Below are positions 29,622 to 38,030 of a DNA stretch of 64,000 nucleotides, piece by piece. The position numbers and the translations under genes were made by a program. Numbering within the stretch: the stretch's first letter is position 1; every line of letters begins with the position of its first letter. The notes under the pieces are model-generated. The model saw nothing but the letters and a program-made list of their open reading frames with translations. It ran no database searches and was not told where the DNA came from. Source of the stretch: Pseudokordiimonas caeni (GTDB taxonomy: Bacteria > Pseudomonadota > Alphaproteobacteria > Sphingomonadales > Kordiimonadaceae); contig NZ_JAPPRR010000001.1 in the NCBI RefSeq assembly GCF_026719705.1, positions 124,001 through 188,000 on the forward strand. The letters run 5' to 3'.

Positions 29622-30404
29622 TCAGAAATTGTAGGCAAGGCCGAAGCCGAGGGTCAGTTCGTACTTCTTGTCGATCCCCGGATGGTCGCGGATATCCTTG
29701 TCGAGATAGGCACCCTCAGCGAAGCCGATCAGCGTCCAGCTGTCCGAAAGGCCGTAAACGGCGGTGAGGCCACCCTGATAATTCACAACCGACCCTGAAA
29801 GGGCATAGAGGGGCAGGACCGGCTTGTCCTTTTCGATCATGCGGTCCTGCTGCTTCTGGGTGATGCCCCACATATGGTTGGCGAGCTTGCGGCTTTGCCA
29901 TGTGACACCCACCGATGGCGACAGGGTGAATTTGTCGGTGATCTGGAAATCATACTCATAGATGGCCGAAAGCTCGGTGCCATTGTGGGTGTCGGTCACA
30001 TCCTGAAGGGCCGTCAGGTCCAGTCGGCCCATGCCGCCACCGATGGAGGCGCGCAGGCCCATGTCGGCGGTCACCTTGTTGCGGCTTTCACCGGGCAGCA
30101 TGCGAGCAGCGGCGATCACATCAAGGCCGAAGCTAAGGCCTGCTTCCTCGTCCGGCTTGATCAGGTGATAGCCAAGTGCTGTTGCATCGATGAAGAAACG
30201 GTCGCCGCGATAGGCGACATAGGGGACAGCCTGGAACTCGTTGTCTTCGGCAGCGAAGGGGGTGTCATAGTAAAGCCCGATGGCGCCGACCGACCATCGC
30301 GGCGGACCGCCGGCGCCGTCATCGTCATCGCCGTGGGCGGGCAGGGCGGCGAGGATAGCCGCGGCAGGCAACAGCGCCCATGAGGTGCCGGGATTGAAAC
30401 GCAT
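29622..30404 (-). CDS. MipA/OmpV-family outer-membrane protein
   Basis: A 260-residue protein with a signal peptide (about 1-25, ending ALPAHG) and alternating amphipathic beta strands that end in a C-terminal Phe (GFGLAYNF), as expected of an outer-membrane barrel. Segments such as WSVGAIGLYYDTPF and VPYVAYRGDRFFIDATALGY are typical of MipA/OmpV proteins, which scaffold murein enzymes or act as porin-like barrels. AAGGAGCAGTAT gives a strong ribosome site. It may share a transcript with the DUF2306 gene, 105 bp away. Confidence 0.88.
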   Translation of the reverse strand: MRFNPGTSWALLPAAAILAALPAHGDDDDGAGGPPRWSVGAIGLYYDTPFAAEDNEFQAVPYVAYRGDRFFIDATALGYHLIKPDEEAGLSFGLDVIAAARMLPGESRNKVTADMGLRASIGGGMGRLDLTALQDVTDTHNGTELSAIYEYDFQITDKFTLSPSVGVTWQSRKLANHMWGITQKQQDRMIEKDKPVLPLYALSGSVVNYQGGLTAVYGLSDSWTLIGFAEGAYLDKDIRDHPGIDKKYELTLGFGLAYNF

Positions 30405-30666
30405 ATACTGCTCCTTGTTCGCTCGTCATGTCTCGGTTTGGGGGCAGACCCGCATCGGTGCCCCGCGGCCTGAATGGCGGGCAAAAGCGGATGAAGAAAG
30501 TGCAATTGCGTGAGTTTGCCGTTTCCCTTCGTGAAATTGCCGGGAGCATCACCCGCGCTGATTTGGCGAACGCGAATAGGTCATCGCGGGCCGCCCCAAT
30601 TTGCGCTGGTAGGATGTAGCCAACCTCCGCTACGATCCCGCCCAAAAGAAGCATGAGCAGCGAGTG

Positions 30667-31533
30667 ATGACAGGCGAACGTCTTTTCAGATTGTGGGGCG
30701 CCCCCGATAACCGGAAGTCCTTTGCCCTGAAGGTGGCAGGGATGCTGGTGGCCGGTTTTACCCTTGGTACCATCACGCCCTATGATAGTGCCGGATTACC
30801 CGTCCCCCTGAGATATGCCTACTGGGTTTTTTCGGTGCTTCTGGGGCTAGCAGTTGCGCGGCCAATCGCGGGGTGGGTCATTCCGCGGCTGATCGAGAAG
30901 GGGCGCTCGGCGCTTTCCGTCTTCATGCTTTTTTGTGCGGCAATTTCGGCGCCGATCTTTGTCTATGTGATTGCGGCAGACGTGGCAGTCTATTTCGGCG
31001 CCCAGCACCCGAATTCGCTGACATGGGGGAGTCTCGTCCATTTTCTGGGTGATGTGCCGGTCCAGTATTTCGGCTCGATTCTCTTTGGCTACGCCTTCTG
31101 GTATTTTCAGGTTTTCATCATCGTGGTGCTTGTGTTCGGTGGGCTCGGCCTTGCGCTCGAACGATATGCAATGCCTGATGACGCACCGGCTGCGTTCCAG
31201 CCCGAAGCCGGGCATCTGTTCCTGCGCCGCCTGCCGGATGCCATCGGCAAGAAGCTCGTTTGTCTTTCGATGGAAGATCACTATGTGCGCGCCCACACTG
31301 AAAAGGGCGACACGCTCCTTTTTATGCGCATGTCGGATGCGGTTGACGAACTGAAGGGATATCCGGGCGCGCAGGTGCACCGCTCATGGTGGGTGGCGTT
31401 CGATGCCATCGACCGCGTGGTGCGCGACAGTCGCCGCCATGTGGTGAAGCTCACGAACGGCGAGGCGGTGCCAGTATCCAAAACCTATCTGGATAATCTG
31501 GCGCCCTTCTTGCCCGAGCAGGAACGCGTTTAG
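30667..31533 (+). CDS. Membrane-anchored LytTR-domain regulator
   Basis: A 288-residue protein. The N-terminal half contains about four membrane helices (ALKVAGMLVAGFTLG, YWVFSVLLGLAVA, VFMLFCAAISAPIFVYVIA, VFIIVVLVFGGLGLAL). The C-terminal 95 residues form a LytTR DNA-binding domain (LVCLSMEDHYVRAHTEKGD, VHRSWWVAF, RHVVKLTNGEAVPVSKTY). It is therefore a one-component, membrane-bound transcription factor. GTG at 30664 is an equally possible start. Its stop overlaps the convergent LacI gene by four bases. The signal and targets are unknown. Confidence 0.85.
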   Translation: MTGERLFRLWGAPDNRKSFALKVAGMLVAGFTLGTITPYDSAGLPVPLRYAYWVFSVLLGLAVARPIAGWVIPRLIEKGRSALSVFMLFCAAISAPIFVYVIAADVAVYFGAQHPNSLTWGSLVHFLGDVPVQYFGSILFGYAFWYFQVFIIVVLVFGGLGLALERYAMPDDAPAAFQPEAGHLFLRRLPDAIGKKLVCLSMEDHYVRAHTEKGDTLLFMRMSDAVDELKGYPGAQVHRSWWVAFDAIDRVVRDSRRHVVKLTNGEAVPVSKTYLDNLAPFLPEQERV

Positions 31534-32525
31534 GCCTTCGGACGCCCCGCGCTTTGGCGGATCACCATTTCATACGGGAGATGCTGGTTCGTCTCGGCCA
31601 AGTGGGCGCCTTGCAGGAGGCTGAGGAGCATTCCCATGGCTTTGGAGCCGAACTCCTCTGCCGGTTGGCGGATGGTGGTGAGCGGCGGCTTGCAATATTC
31701 GGCGAACAGGATGTCGTCGAAGCCGACGATGGAAATATCGTTCGGCACCTTCAGGCCCATTTCCCAGACACTGTGCATGGCGCCGATGGCCATTTCGTCG
31801 CTGAGGCAGAAAAGCGCGGTCGGTGGCTTGCCAAGTGCCATCAGTTGCGTCGCCGCGTGGCGGCCCGAACTGGCCGAGAAATCGCCGCGCGCGACCAGGC
31901 TTTCGTCGAACGGCAGGCCGGCGGCTTCAAGTGCCTCGCGGTAACCGCGCAGGCGCTCCTGTGTCAGGCGGCTTTCAGATGGCCCCTTGGCAACGCCGAT
32001 CCGCTTGTGGCCAAGCGAGATCAGATATTCCGTCATGGCGCGGGCCGCACCCGCGTTATCCAGCTGGATCTTGGGGATATGTGCGTCCTCGACACAGTCG
32101 CAGGCATTGACGAGCGGGATATCGGCCACCGCGCCGTTTTCCATCGGCAGGCGGCCATTCAGCTGGATCACGCCGTCTGCAAGCCGGGCGCGCACCATCG
32201 ATGCGTAGGCGTCCTCGATCTCACTTTCGCCGCGCGTATCGCCCAGAAGCACCGAATAGCCAGCCCGCTGCGCGGTATGTTCGATGCCGCGAATGACGCG
32301 CGAGAAGAAGGGGTTCGAGATATCGGGCACCAGCACCACGATGGTCTTTGACTTGCGGGTCGAGAAGTTGCGGGCCGACATATCCGGCATGTAGCCGGTT
32401 TCCCGGATGGCGGCTTCCACCTTTTCCCGTGTGGCGGGGGAAACCTTGTCCGGGTTGCTCATGGTGCGGGACACGGTGGCGACAGATACGCCCGCCAGCC
32501 TTGAAATGTCCCTGATCGTCGTCAT
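31530..32525 (-). CDS. LacI/GalR-family regulator of the adjacent sugar operon
   Basis: A 331-residue LacI-type repressor. The N-terminal headpiece (TTIRDISRLAGVSVATVSRTMSNPDKVSPATREKV) contains the helix-turn-helix and is followed by a hinge helix and a sugar-binding-protein-like effector domain (about 60-330; NPFFSRVIRGIEHTAQRAGYSVLLGDT, later SIVGFDDI). The ATG at 32525 starts exactly at the headpiece; the longer frame is not used. It is divergent from the Gfo/Idh operon, and a perfect TGTAACCGGTTACA operator, typical of this family, lies between them, with a second before the GMC gene. Confidence 0.94.
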   Translation of the reverse strand: MTTIRDISRLAGVSVATVSRTMSNPDKVSPATREKVEAAIRETGYMPDMSARNFSTRKSKTIVVLVPDISNPFFSRVIRGIEHTAQRAGYSVLLGDTRGESEIEDAYASMVRARLADGVIQLNGRLPMENGAVADIPLVNACDCVEDAHIPKIQLDNAGAARAMTEYLISLGHKRIGVAKGPSESRLTQERLRGYREALEAAGLPFDESLVARGDFSASSGRHAATQLMALGKPPTALFCLSDEMAIGAMHSVWEMGLKVPNDISIVGFDDILFAEYCKPPLTTIRQPAEEFGSKAMGMLLSLLQGAHLAETNQHLPYEMVIRQSAGRPKA

Positions 32526-32627
32526 CCCGTTTTCCCTATGGTCTTGAAGGCCTTGCGCCTGATTGGCCTGCATTCTGGCGACAACGGGTTGAAAGATCAA
32601 TCGAATGTGGTGGCTTGCGCGCAGAAA

Positions 32628-32641
32628 TGTAACCGGTTACA
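32628..32641. promoter_or_regulatory. LacI-family operator 1
   Basis: TGTAACCGGTTACA is a perfect 14-bp palindrome with the central CG characteristic of LacI/GalR operators. It lies 45 bp before the Gfo/Idh start and 103 bp before the lacI start, so it can control both directions. Confidence 0.88.
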
Positions 32642-32685
32642 GTCAGGCCGGTGGGAGCGATATCGCAAGGGATACGGGAGGCAGA

Positions 32686-33879
32686 ATGAACCGCGCCAGA
32701 ATACGCATGGGCATGGTCGGGGGCGGCGAAGGCGCCTTCATTGGCGACATTCATCGCATGGCGGCGCGGCTTGACGGCCAGATCGAACTTGTGTGCGGCG
32801 CATTCAGCCGGGACGCTGAAAACTGCCGTCGCACAGCTGCATCCCTCGGCCTCGCGTCCGAGCGCGCCTATGAAAGCTACGAGGCGATGTTTGCGGCTGA
32901 AGCTGCATTGCCGGCGGATACCCGCATGCAGTTTGTGGCCATCGTCACACCCAATCACCTGCACCTGCCGGTGGCGCTCGCCGCCCTCAAGCATGGCTTC
33001 CATGTGATGAGCGACAAGCCAGCCACACTGAACCTTGCCGAGGCCGTGACGCTGGAAGCCGCGATCAGGGCGTCGGGCTGCCATTATGGCCTCACCCATA
33101 CCTATCTTGGCTATCCGCTGGTGCGGCAGGCGCGGGATATGATTGCGGCGGGCGAGATTGGCGCGGTGCGGCGGATCAGTGTTGAATATCCGCAGGGCTG
33201 GCTGTCGGCCCCCCTTGAAGACAGCGGCAACAAGCAGGCCGACTGGCGGACCGATCCGGCCCGCGCCGGTCTTGGCGGGGCGCTTGGCGATATCGGCACG
33301 CATGCCAGCAGCCTTGCGGAATATATAACGGGCGACCGGATCAGCCATGTCTGCGCTGATCTGCGCGCCGTGGTGCCGAGGCGGCGCCTTGATGATGATG
33401 TCGCGGTCCTGTTCCGGATGGAAGGGGGCGCGCATGGCACGCTGATGGCCAGCCAGATATGTGCGGGCGAGGAAAACGGCCTGTGGATCCGCATCTCGGG
33501 CGAAAAAGGCACGCTCGAATGGCACCAGATGGCGCCGAACGAGCTGGTCTTGCGCCGGCCGGGTGCGCCTGTCGCCACCTATCACGCGGGGGCGGAATTC
33601 GAGTATCTGACGCCGGCAGCCCGCAAGGCTTGCCGTACGCCTTCGGGGCACCCGGAGGGCTATATCGAGGCCTTCGCCAACCTCTACCGCGATTTCGCAG
33701 GCCTTGTGCGCGGCGACAAGCGGGCAGCAGATGATGCGCCGCTGCCGGGGATCGAGCTTGGCCTCAGCGCCATGGCCTTTGTGGAAGCCGTGGTGACTAA
33801 CGCGGCTGGCGATGAAAAATGGACGGATATCGGCGCGATCGTCACGGCGGCGCGTAATGAACGGGAGACAGACCGGTGA
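32686..33879 (+). CDS. Gfo/Idh/MocA-family oxidoreductase
   Basis: A 397-residue cytoplasmic NAD(P)-dependent sugar dehydrogenase or reductase. The N-terminal Rossmann fold starts RMGMVGGGEGAFIGDIHRMA, and the family lysine motif appears as SDKPATL near residue 112 in place of the usual EKP. The C-terminal beta-sheet domain includes GGALGDIGTHASSLAEYI. ACGGGAGGCAGA precedes the ATG at 32686. It overlaps the next gene by 4 bp (GTGA). In this context it probably reduces or oxidises C3 of a keto-sugar or its derivative; the exact substrate is unknown. Confidence 0.9.
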   Translation: MNRARIRMGMVGGGEGAFIGDIHRMAARLDGQIELVCGAFSRDAENCRRTAASLGLASERAYESYEAMFAAEAALPADTRMQFVAIVTPNHLHLPVALAALKHGFHVMSDKPATLNLAEAVTLEAAIRASGCHYGLTHTYLGYPLVRQARDMIAAGEIGAVRRISVEYPQGWLSAPLEDSGNKQADWRTDPARAGLGGALGDIGTHASSLAEYITGDRISHVCADLRAVVPRRRLDDDVAVLFRMEGGAHGTLMASQICAGEENGLWIRISGEKGTLEWHQMAPNELVLRRPGAPVATYHAGAEFEYLTPAARKACRTPSGHPEGYIEAFANLYRDFAGLVRGDKRAADDAPLPGIELGLSAMAFVEAVVTNAAGDEKWTDIGAIVTAARNERETDR

Positions 33880-34895
33880 AAATGATCAAGGGCCCGGCGC
33901 TTTTCCTTGCCCAGTTTCTGGGTGACGAAGCGCCTTTCAACAGCCTGCCGGCCATCACCAAATGGGCCGCAAGCCTCGGTTATAAAGGTGTGCAGATCCC
34001 GACAAGCGATCCGGCGATTTTCGACCTGAAACGCGCCGCCGAAAGCCAGGATTACGCCGACGAGATCAAAGGCATTTGCGCCGAGGCAGGGGTGGAGGTC
34101 ACCGAACTTTCAACCCACCTGCAGGGCCAGCTTGTGGCCTGCCATCCAGCCTATGCCGATCTGTTCGCGGGATTCGCCCCCGCCGAGCTGCGCGGCAAGC
34201 CCGAAGCCACAGCTGCGTGGGCAACCGAGGAGTTGAAGCTGGCGGCAAAGGCGAGCGCGCGCATGGGGCTGAAAAGCCATGCGACCTTCTCGGGCGCGCT
34301 ACTGTGGCACACCGTTTATCCGTGGCCGCAACGCCCCGCCGGGATGGTTGAGGAAGGCTTCAAGGAACTGGCGCGGCGCTGGAAGCCGATTTTGGACGCG
34401 TTCGAGGACGCCGGTGTGGACGCTTGCTACGAATTGCATCCGGGGGAAGATCTGCACGACGGCATCACGTTCGAGCGGTTCCTGGAGGCAGTCGGCAATC
34501 ACCCGCGCGCCAATATCCTCTATGACCCGAGCCATTTCATCCTGCAGCAGCTCGATTATCTGGCTTTCATCGATCATTACCACAGCCGCATTCGCGCCTT
34601 CCATGTGAAGGATGCCGAGTTCCGGCCGAACGGCAAAAGCGGCGTTTACGGCGGTTATCAGGGCTGGGTCGAGCGGCCGGGCCGCTTCCGGTCGCTCGGC
34701 GACGGGCAGATCGATTTCAAGGCCATCTTCTCGAAGCTGACGCAGTATGATTACGACGGTTGGGCGGTCGTGGAATGGGAATGCTGCCTGAAGCATCCGG
34801 AAGACGGCGCCCGCGAAGGCGCCAAGTTTGTGGCCGATCATATCATCCGCCCGGCGCCCCGCGCGTTCGATGATTTCGCGGCGGCGGGCGGCTGA
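33876..34895 (+). CDS. Sugar-phosphate isomerase/epimerase-like TIM barrel
   Basis: A 339-residue xylose-isomerase-like (AP-endonuclease 2 family) barrel. Metal-binding features are visible: YELHPGEDLHDG, ILYDPSHF, FHVKDAEF and VVEWECC, which supply the Glu/Asp/His/Glu set. GTG at 33876 overlaps the upstream stop (GTGA), giving translational coupling; ATG at 33882 is possible. Barrels of this group act as isomerases, epimerases or hydratase/lyases on keto-sugars and are common partners of Gfo/Idh/MocA and DUF1080 genes. There is no signal peptide, so it is cytoplasmic. Confidence 0.88.
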   Translation: MKMIKGPALFLAQFLGDEAPFNSLPAITKWAASLGYKGVQIPTSDPAIFDLKRAAESQDYADEIKGICAEAGVEVTELSTHLQGQLVACHPAYADLFAGFAPAELRGKPEATAAWATEELKLAAKASARMGLKSHATFSGALLWHTVYPWPQRPAGMVEEGFKELARRWKPILDAFEDAGVDACYELHPGEDLHDGITFERFLEAVGNHPRANILYDPSHFILQQLDYLAFIDHYHSRIRAFHVKDAEFRPNGKSGVYGGYQGWVERPGRFRSLGDGQIDFKAIFSKLTQYDYDGWAVVEWECCLKHPEDGAREGAKFVADHIIRPAPRAFDDFAAAGG

Positions 34896-34935
34896 GGCAG
34901 ATGCATCTTTCGTTCGGGTGAATTGACAGGTTTTT

Positions 34936-34951
34936 CTGTAACCGGTTACAG
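34936..34951. promoter_or_regulatory. LacI-family operator 2
   Basis: CTGTAACCGGTTACAG is a perfect 16-bp palindrome whose 14-bp core equals operator 1. It lies 37 bp before the GMC start codon and suggests an internal promoter or a roadblock/looping site about 2.3 kb from operator 1. Confidence 0.88.
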
Positions 34952-34988
34952 ATTCTGCGGGGAAGCAGGGACAACGAGGGGGAAGTCC

Positions 34989-36695
34989 GTGAAACAGCCA
35001 ACACCATATGACGTGATCGTTGTCGGCTCTGGCGCCGGCGGCGGCATGAGCGCCTATGTCCTCGCCAAGCGGGGGCTGAAGGTCCTGATGCTGGAAGCGG
35101 GCCGCGACTACAAGCCCGAAGAAGAAACCCCGATGTTCAATACGAACGCCGAGGCACCGCTTCGGGGTGTTTCAACACCTGACAAGCCCTTCGGTTATTA
35201 TGATGCCACGGTCGATGGTGGCTGGACGGTACCGGGCGAGCCTTATACGACGGCCCCCGGTGACCGCGAATTCATGTGGTGGCGCCCCCGCATGCTGGGC
35301 GGTCGCACGAACCATTGGGGCCGCATCTCGCTGCGCTTCGGGCCTTATGATTTCAAGCCCTACAGCCGCGATGGCCTCGGCGTCGACTGGCCGATCAGTT
35401 ACGAAGAACTGGCGCCCTGGTATGACAAGACCGAAAAGATCGTCGGCATCACCGGGGCAGGGCAGCTCGGCCTTGAAAACACACCCGACAGCCCACCCGG
35501 TATCCTCCATGATACCCCGACCCCGCGCCTGCATGAGATCATGATGACCCGCGCGTTCGAGGCGATGGGTATCCCTGTGGCGCCGATGCGGGCGGCGGTT
35601 ATCCAGAAGCCGATGGATGGCCGCTCGGCCTGCTTCTATGCCACCTCCTGCGGGCGGGGCTGCTCGATCAAGGCGATGTTCCAGACAACGACGGTGCTGA
35701 TCCCGCCGGCACTTGCCACTGGCAACCTCGATATCATCACCGATGCGATGGTCTATACGGTGGACATGGGCAAGGACGGCCGCGCCAAGGGCGTGACCTA
35801 TATCGACCGGGTGAGCGGCGCGCATAAAAGCGTAACGGCGAAGGCCGTGGTGCTGGCGGCAAGTGCCGCTGAAACCGCGCGGATCCTGTTGAACTCCAAA
35901 GACGGTCGCAACCCCGATGGGGTCGCCAACTCTTCGGGCACTGCCGGCAAGTATCTGATGGATACGGTTGGCACCGACAGTGGAGGCCATATCCCGATGC
36001 TTGAAGGCATGCCGTCCCGCAACGACGATGGCATGTCGGGCGCGCATATCTATGTGCCCTGGTGGGGATACCAGCAGCAGGCGCGGAAGGAACTGCCGTT
36101 CCCGCGCGGCTATCATATCGAGGTCGGCGGCGGTCAGCGGATGCCGGGCATGGGCATCGGCGATCTGGCTGACTATAGCGACGTTCCCTTCGGGGTGGGC
36201 CTGCGCCAGCAGATGCGCCACCATTATGGCTCCGACATCGGCTTTGCCGGTCGCGGCGAGATGATCCCGAACGACGACTGCTACGCCGAGATCGACCCCG
36301 ACATCAAGGACCGGTTCGGCATCCCGGTGCTGCGCTTCCACTGGAAATGGTCCGAACATGAAATCGGCCAGGCGGCCCACATGCGCAAGACCTTCCACGA
36401 GATCATCGACCGGCTTGGCGGCCGGGTGACCTACGGGTTTGAAACCGACGGAGAAAAGGCAATCGCGGCGGGCGGCGAGATCATCCACGAGGTCGGCTGC
36501 GCCCGCATGGGGGCTGACCCGAAAACCAGTGTCGTCAACAAATGGGGGCAGGCATGGGATGTGAAGAATCTCTTCATCACCGATGGCGCGGTGCTGCCGT
36601 CGAACCCTGACAAGAACCCGACGCTGACGATCCTGTCGCTTGCCATGCGCAACGCCAACTATCTTGCCGATGAAGCCGCGAAGGGGAATCTCTGA
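34989..36695 (+). CDS. GMC-family sugar oxidoreductase, catalytic subunit
   Basis: A 568-residue FAD enzyme. The dinucleotide fold is at the N-terminus (YDVIVVGSGAGGGMSAYVLA). The GMC active-site His is in HEVGCARMG and the Asn-containing segment is NPDKNPTLTI. Three cysteines, Cys215, Cys221 and Cys225 (C-x5-C-x3-C), resemble the Fe-S cluster site of FAD-dependent hexose dehydrogenases. The protein has no signal peptide but is followed, with a 1-base overlap, by a Tat-signal small subunit, as in gluconate or fructose dehydrogenases and glucoside 3-dehydrogenase. The start is GTG at 34989 (ribosome site GAGGGGGAAG), since the operator occupies the upstream frame. C3 oxidation of glycosides is inferred. 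Confidence 0.9.
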   Translation: MKQPTPYDVIVVGSGAGGGMSAYVLAKRGLKVLMLEAGRDYKPEEETPMFNTNAEAPLRGVSTPDKPFGYYDATVDGGWTVPGEPYTTAPGDREFMWWRPRMLGGRTNHWGRISLRFGPYDFKPYSRDGLGVDWPISYEELAPWYDKTEKIVGITGAGQLGLENTPDSPPGILHDTPTPRLHEIMMTRAFEAMGIPVAPMRAAVIQKPMDGRSACFYATSCGRGCSIKAMFQTTTVLIPPALATGNLDIITDAMVYTVDMGKDGRAKGVTYIDRVSGAHKSVTAKAVVLAASAAETARILLNSKDGRNPDGVANSSGTAGKYLMDTVGTDSGGHIPMLEGMPSRNDDGMSGAHIYVPWWGYQQQARKELPFPRGYHIEVGGGQRMPGMGIGDLADYSDVPFGVGLRQQMRHHYGSDIGFAGRGEMIPNDDCYAEIDPDIKDRFGIPVLRFHWKWSEHEIGQAAHMRKTFHEIIDRLGGRVTYGFETDGEKAIAAGGEIIHEVGCARMGADPKTSVVNKWGQAWDVKNLFITDGAVLPSNPDKNPTLTILSLAMRNANYLADEAAKGNL

Positions 36696-37327
36696 TGTCG
36701 CCCTATGTTTCGAAAATCGACCGCCGCACCGCGCTGAAATGGCTTTCGGCGGCTGCCGTCACGCTTGCCGTTGCCCCCACGATGGCGCGCGCCGCGACCT
36801 ATGTAAAAACGCCGAAAGGCTATGGCACTGACCCCGATATGCTGAACCCCACGTCGCCGTGGGACAGGATCATGACGGACCGGCAATTGCAGCTGACCGC
36901 GGTGCTGACCGATATCATCCTGCCGGCGGAAGGCCCGCATCCGGCACCAAGCGCCATCGGCGTGCCGGACTTTGTGAATGAATGGGTATCAAGCCCCTAT
37001 GAGCAAACCAAATCTGACCAGAAGGTGATCCTCGAAGGCCTCGACTGGATCGACGCGGAAGCGAAAAGCCGGGGCGCCAAGGGCTTTGTGGAGGCGGATG
37101 CGAGCCTGCAACTGGCCATCGTCACCGCCATCGCCAAGCCGGATGCAAGTGCGGCCCATGCCTTCTTCAAACGGTTCCGCCACCTCACCCTTGGCGGATA
37201 CTATTCCACGCCCGAAGGCTTTGCCGACATCGGCTATATCGGCAACGTGCCGTTGGAAAGCTATCCGGGGCCGGACGCGAAAATGAAAGCCATGCTCGAA
37301 GAGCGCATGAAAGCGATAGGAATCTGA
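36695..37327 (+). CDS. Gluconate 2-dehydrogenase subunit 3-like small subunit (Tat)
   Basis: A 210-residue protein with a twin-arginine signal: DRRTALKWLSAAAVTLAVAP, with Arg10-Arg11 and probable cleavage after ARA at residue 33. The mature part (ILPAEGPHPAPSAIGVPDFV, then FFKRFRHLTLGGYYSTPEG) matches the gluconate 2-dehydrogenase subunit 3 family. These subunits carry the folded flavin subunit through the Tat system and stabilise it. The start overlaps the GMC stop (TGATG), so the two are translationally coupled. No cytochrome c subunit is encoded nearby, so the electron acceptor is unknown. Confidence 0.9.
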   Translation: MSPYVSKIDRRTALKWLSAAAVTLAVAPTMARAATYVKTPKGYGTDPDMLNPTSPWDRIMTDRQLQLTAVLTDIILPAEGPHPAPSAIGVPDFVNEWVSSPYEQTKSDQKVILEGLDWIDAEAKSRGAKGFVEADASLQLAIVTAIAKPDASAAHAFFKRFRHLTLGGYYSTPEGFADIGYIGNVPLESYPGPDAKMKAMLEERMKAIGI

Positions 37328-37329
37328 CC

Positions 37330-37974
37330 ATGAAAAAACTGTTTCTGGCCCTCGCGCTGATCAGCGCACCGGCTGTGGCCGACGACTGGCAAACGCTCGA
37401 TGCCAGCCAGTGGCGTGCCTACAAGGGCGAAGGCATCCCCGCTGGCTGGCACGCCGAGGGCAACACGCTTTCAATGGTGAAATCACCGGCGGGCGATATC
37501 GTCTCGAAAGAGACATACGGCAGCTTCGAACTGACCTTCGAATGGAAGATTTCAGCCGGTGGCAACAGCGGTGTCTTCTTCCATGTGCAGGAATCGCCCG
37601 ATCTCGCCCAGACCTATTTCTCCGGCCCTGAATATCAGGTGCTGGATAACAAGGGCCGCAGCGAACCGCCGATCGAACAGGCCGGCGGGCTTTATATCCT
37701 CTATGCGCCCGAGGCCGACTATACGAAGCCGGTTGGCGAGTTCAACGAAGGCCGCATCCTTGTGGACGGCAGCAAGGTGGAACACTGGCTGAATGGCCAC
37801 AAGGTTGCCGCCTACGATATGGCGTCTGATGATTTCAAGGCGCGCGTGGCCGCCAGCAAGTTTGCCAAATGGCCGGCCTTTGCTGCCTCGCCTTCGGGCC
37901 ATATCGCCCTGCAGGACCACGGTGACCCGGTCACCTACCGCAATATCCGTATCCGCCGCCTGTCGGCTGAATAA
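37330..37974 (+). CDS. DUF1080 (3-keto-glycoside hydrolase/lyase-like) periplasmic protein
   Basis: A 214-residue protein with a Sec signal peptide (MKKLFLALALISAPAVA). The mature part is a concanavalin-like beta sandwich of the DUF1080/PF06439 family: FELTFEWKISAGGNSGVFFHVQE, then GPEYQVLDNKG and the terminal NIRIRRL. Members of this family are associated with cleavage of 3-keto-glycosides, where C3 oxidation allows elimination at the glycosidic bond. Two bases separate it from the small-subunit gene. Its export matches the exported GMC complex, so oxidation and cleavage probably both occur in the periplasm. Confidence 0.88.
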   Translation: MKKLFLALALISAPAVADDWQTLDASQWRAYKGEGIPAGWHAEGNTLSMVKSPAGDIVSKETYGSFELTFEWKISAGGNSGVFFHVQESPDLAQTYFSGPEYQVLDNKGRSEPPIEQAGGLYILYAPEADYTKPVGEFNEGRILVDGSKVEHWLNGHKVAAYDMASDDFKARVAASKFAKWPAFAASPSGHIALQDHGDPVTYRNIRIRRLSAE

Positions 37975-37979
37975 GGGCG

Positions 37980-38000
37980 CGCGAGGCGAGGGGCCTCGCG
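37980..38000 (+). other. Intercistronic hairpin
   Basis: CGCGAGGC-gaggg-GCCTCGCG is a perfect 8-bp stem between the DUF1080 and permease genes. It has no T-run, so it looks like an mRNA-stabilising or attenuating element rather than a full terminator. Confidence 0.45.
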
Positions 38001-38030
38001 ACCGTCATCGTCACCAAGGGGGAGGGGTGG

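Noticed and set aside
35172-36488. Open frame of 438 codons opposite the GMC gene
   Set aside because: Shadow of a gene with clear FAD and active-site motifs.
37980-38000. Terminator splitting the keto-glycoside operon before the permease
   Set aside because: The stem is perfect but no T-run follows, so I list it only as an intercistronic hairpin.
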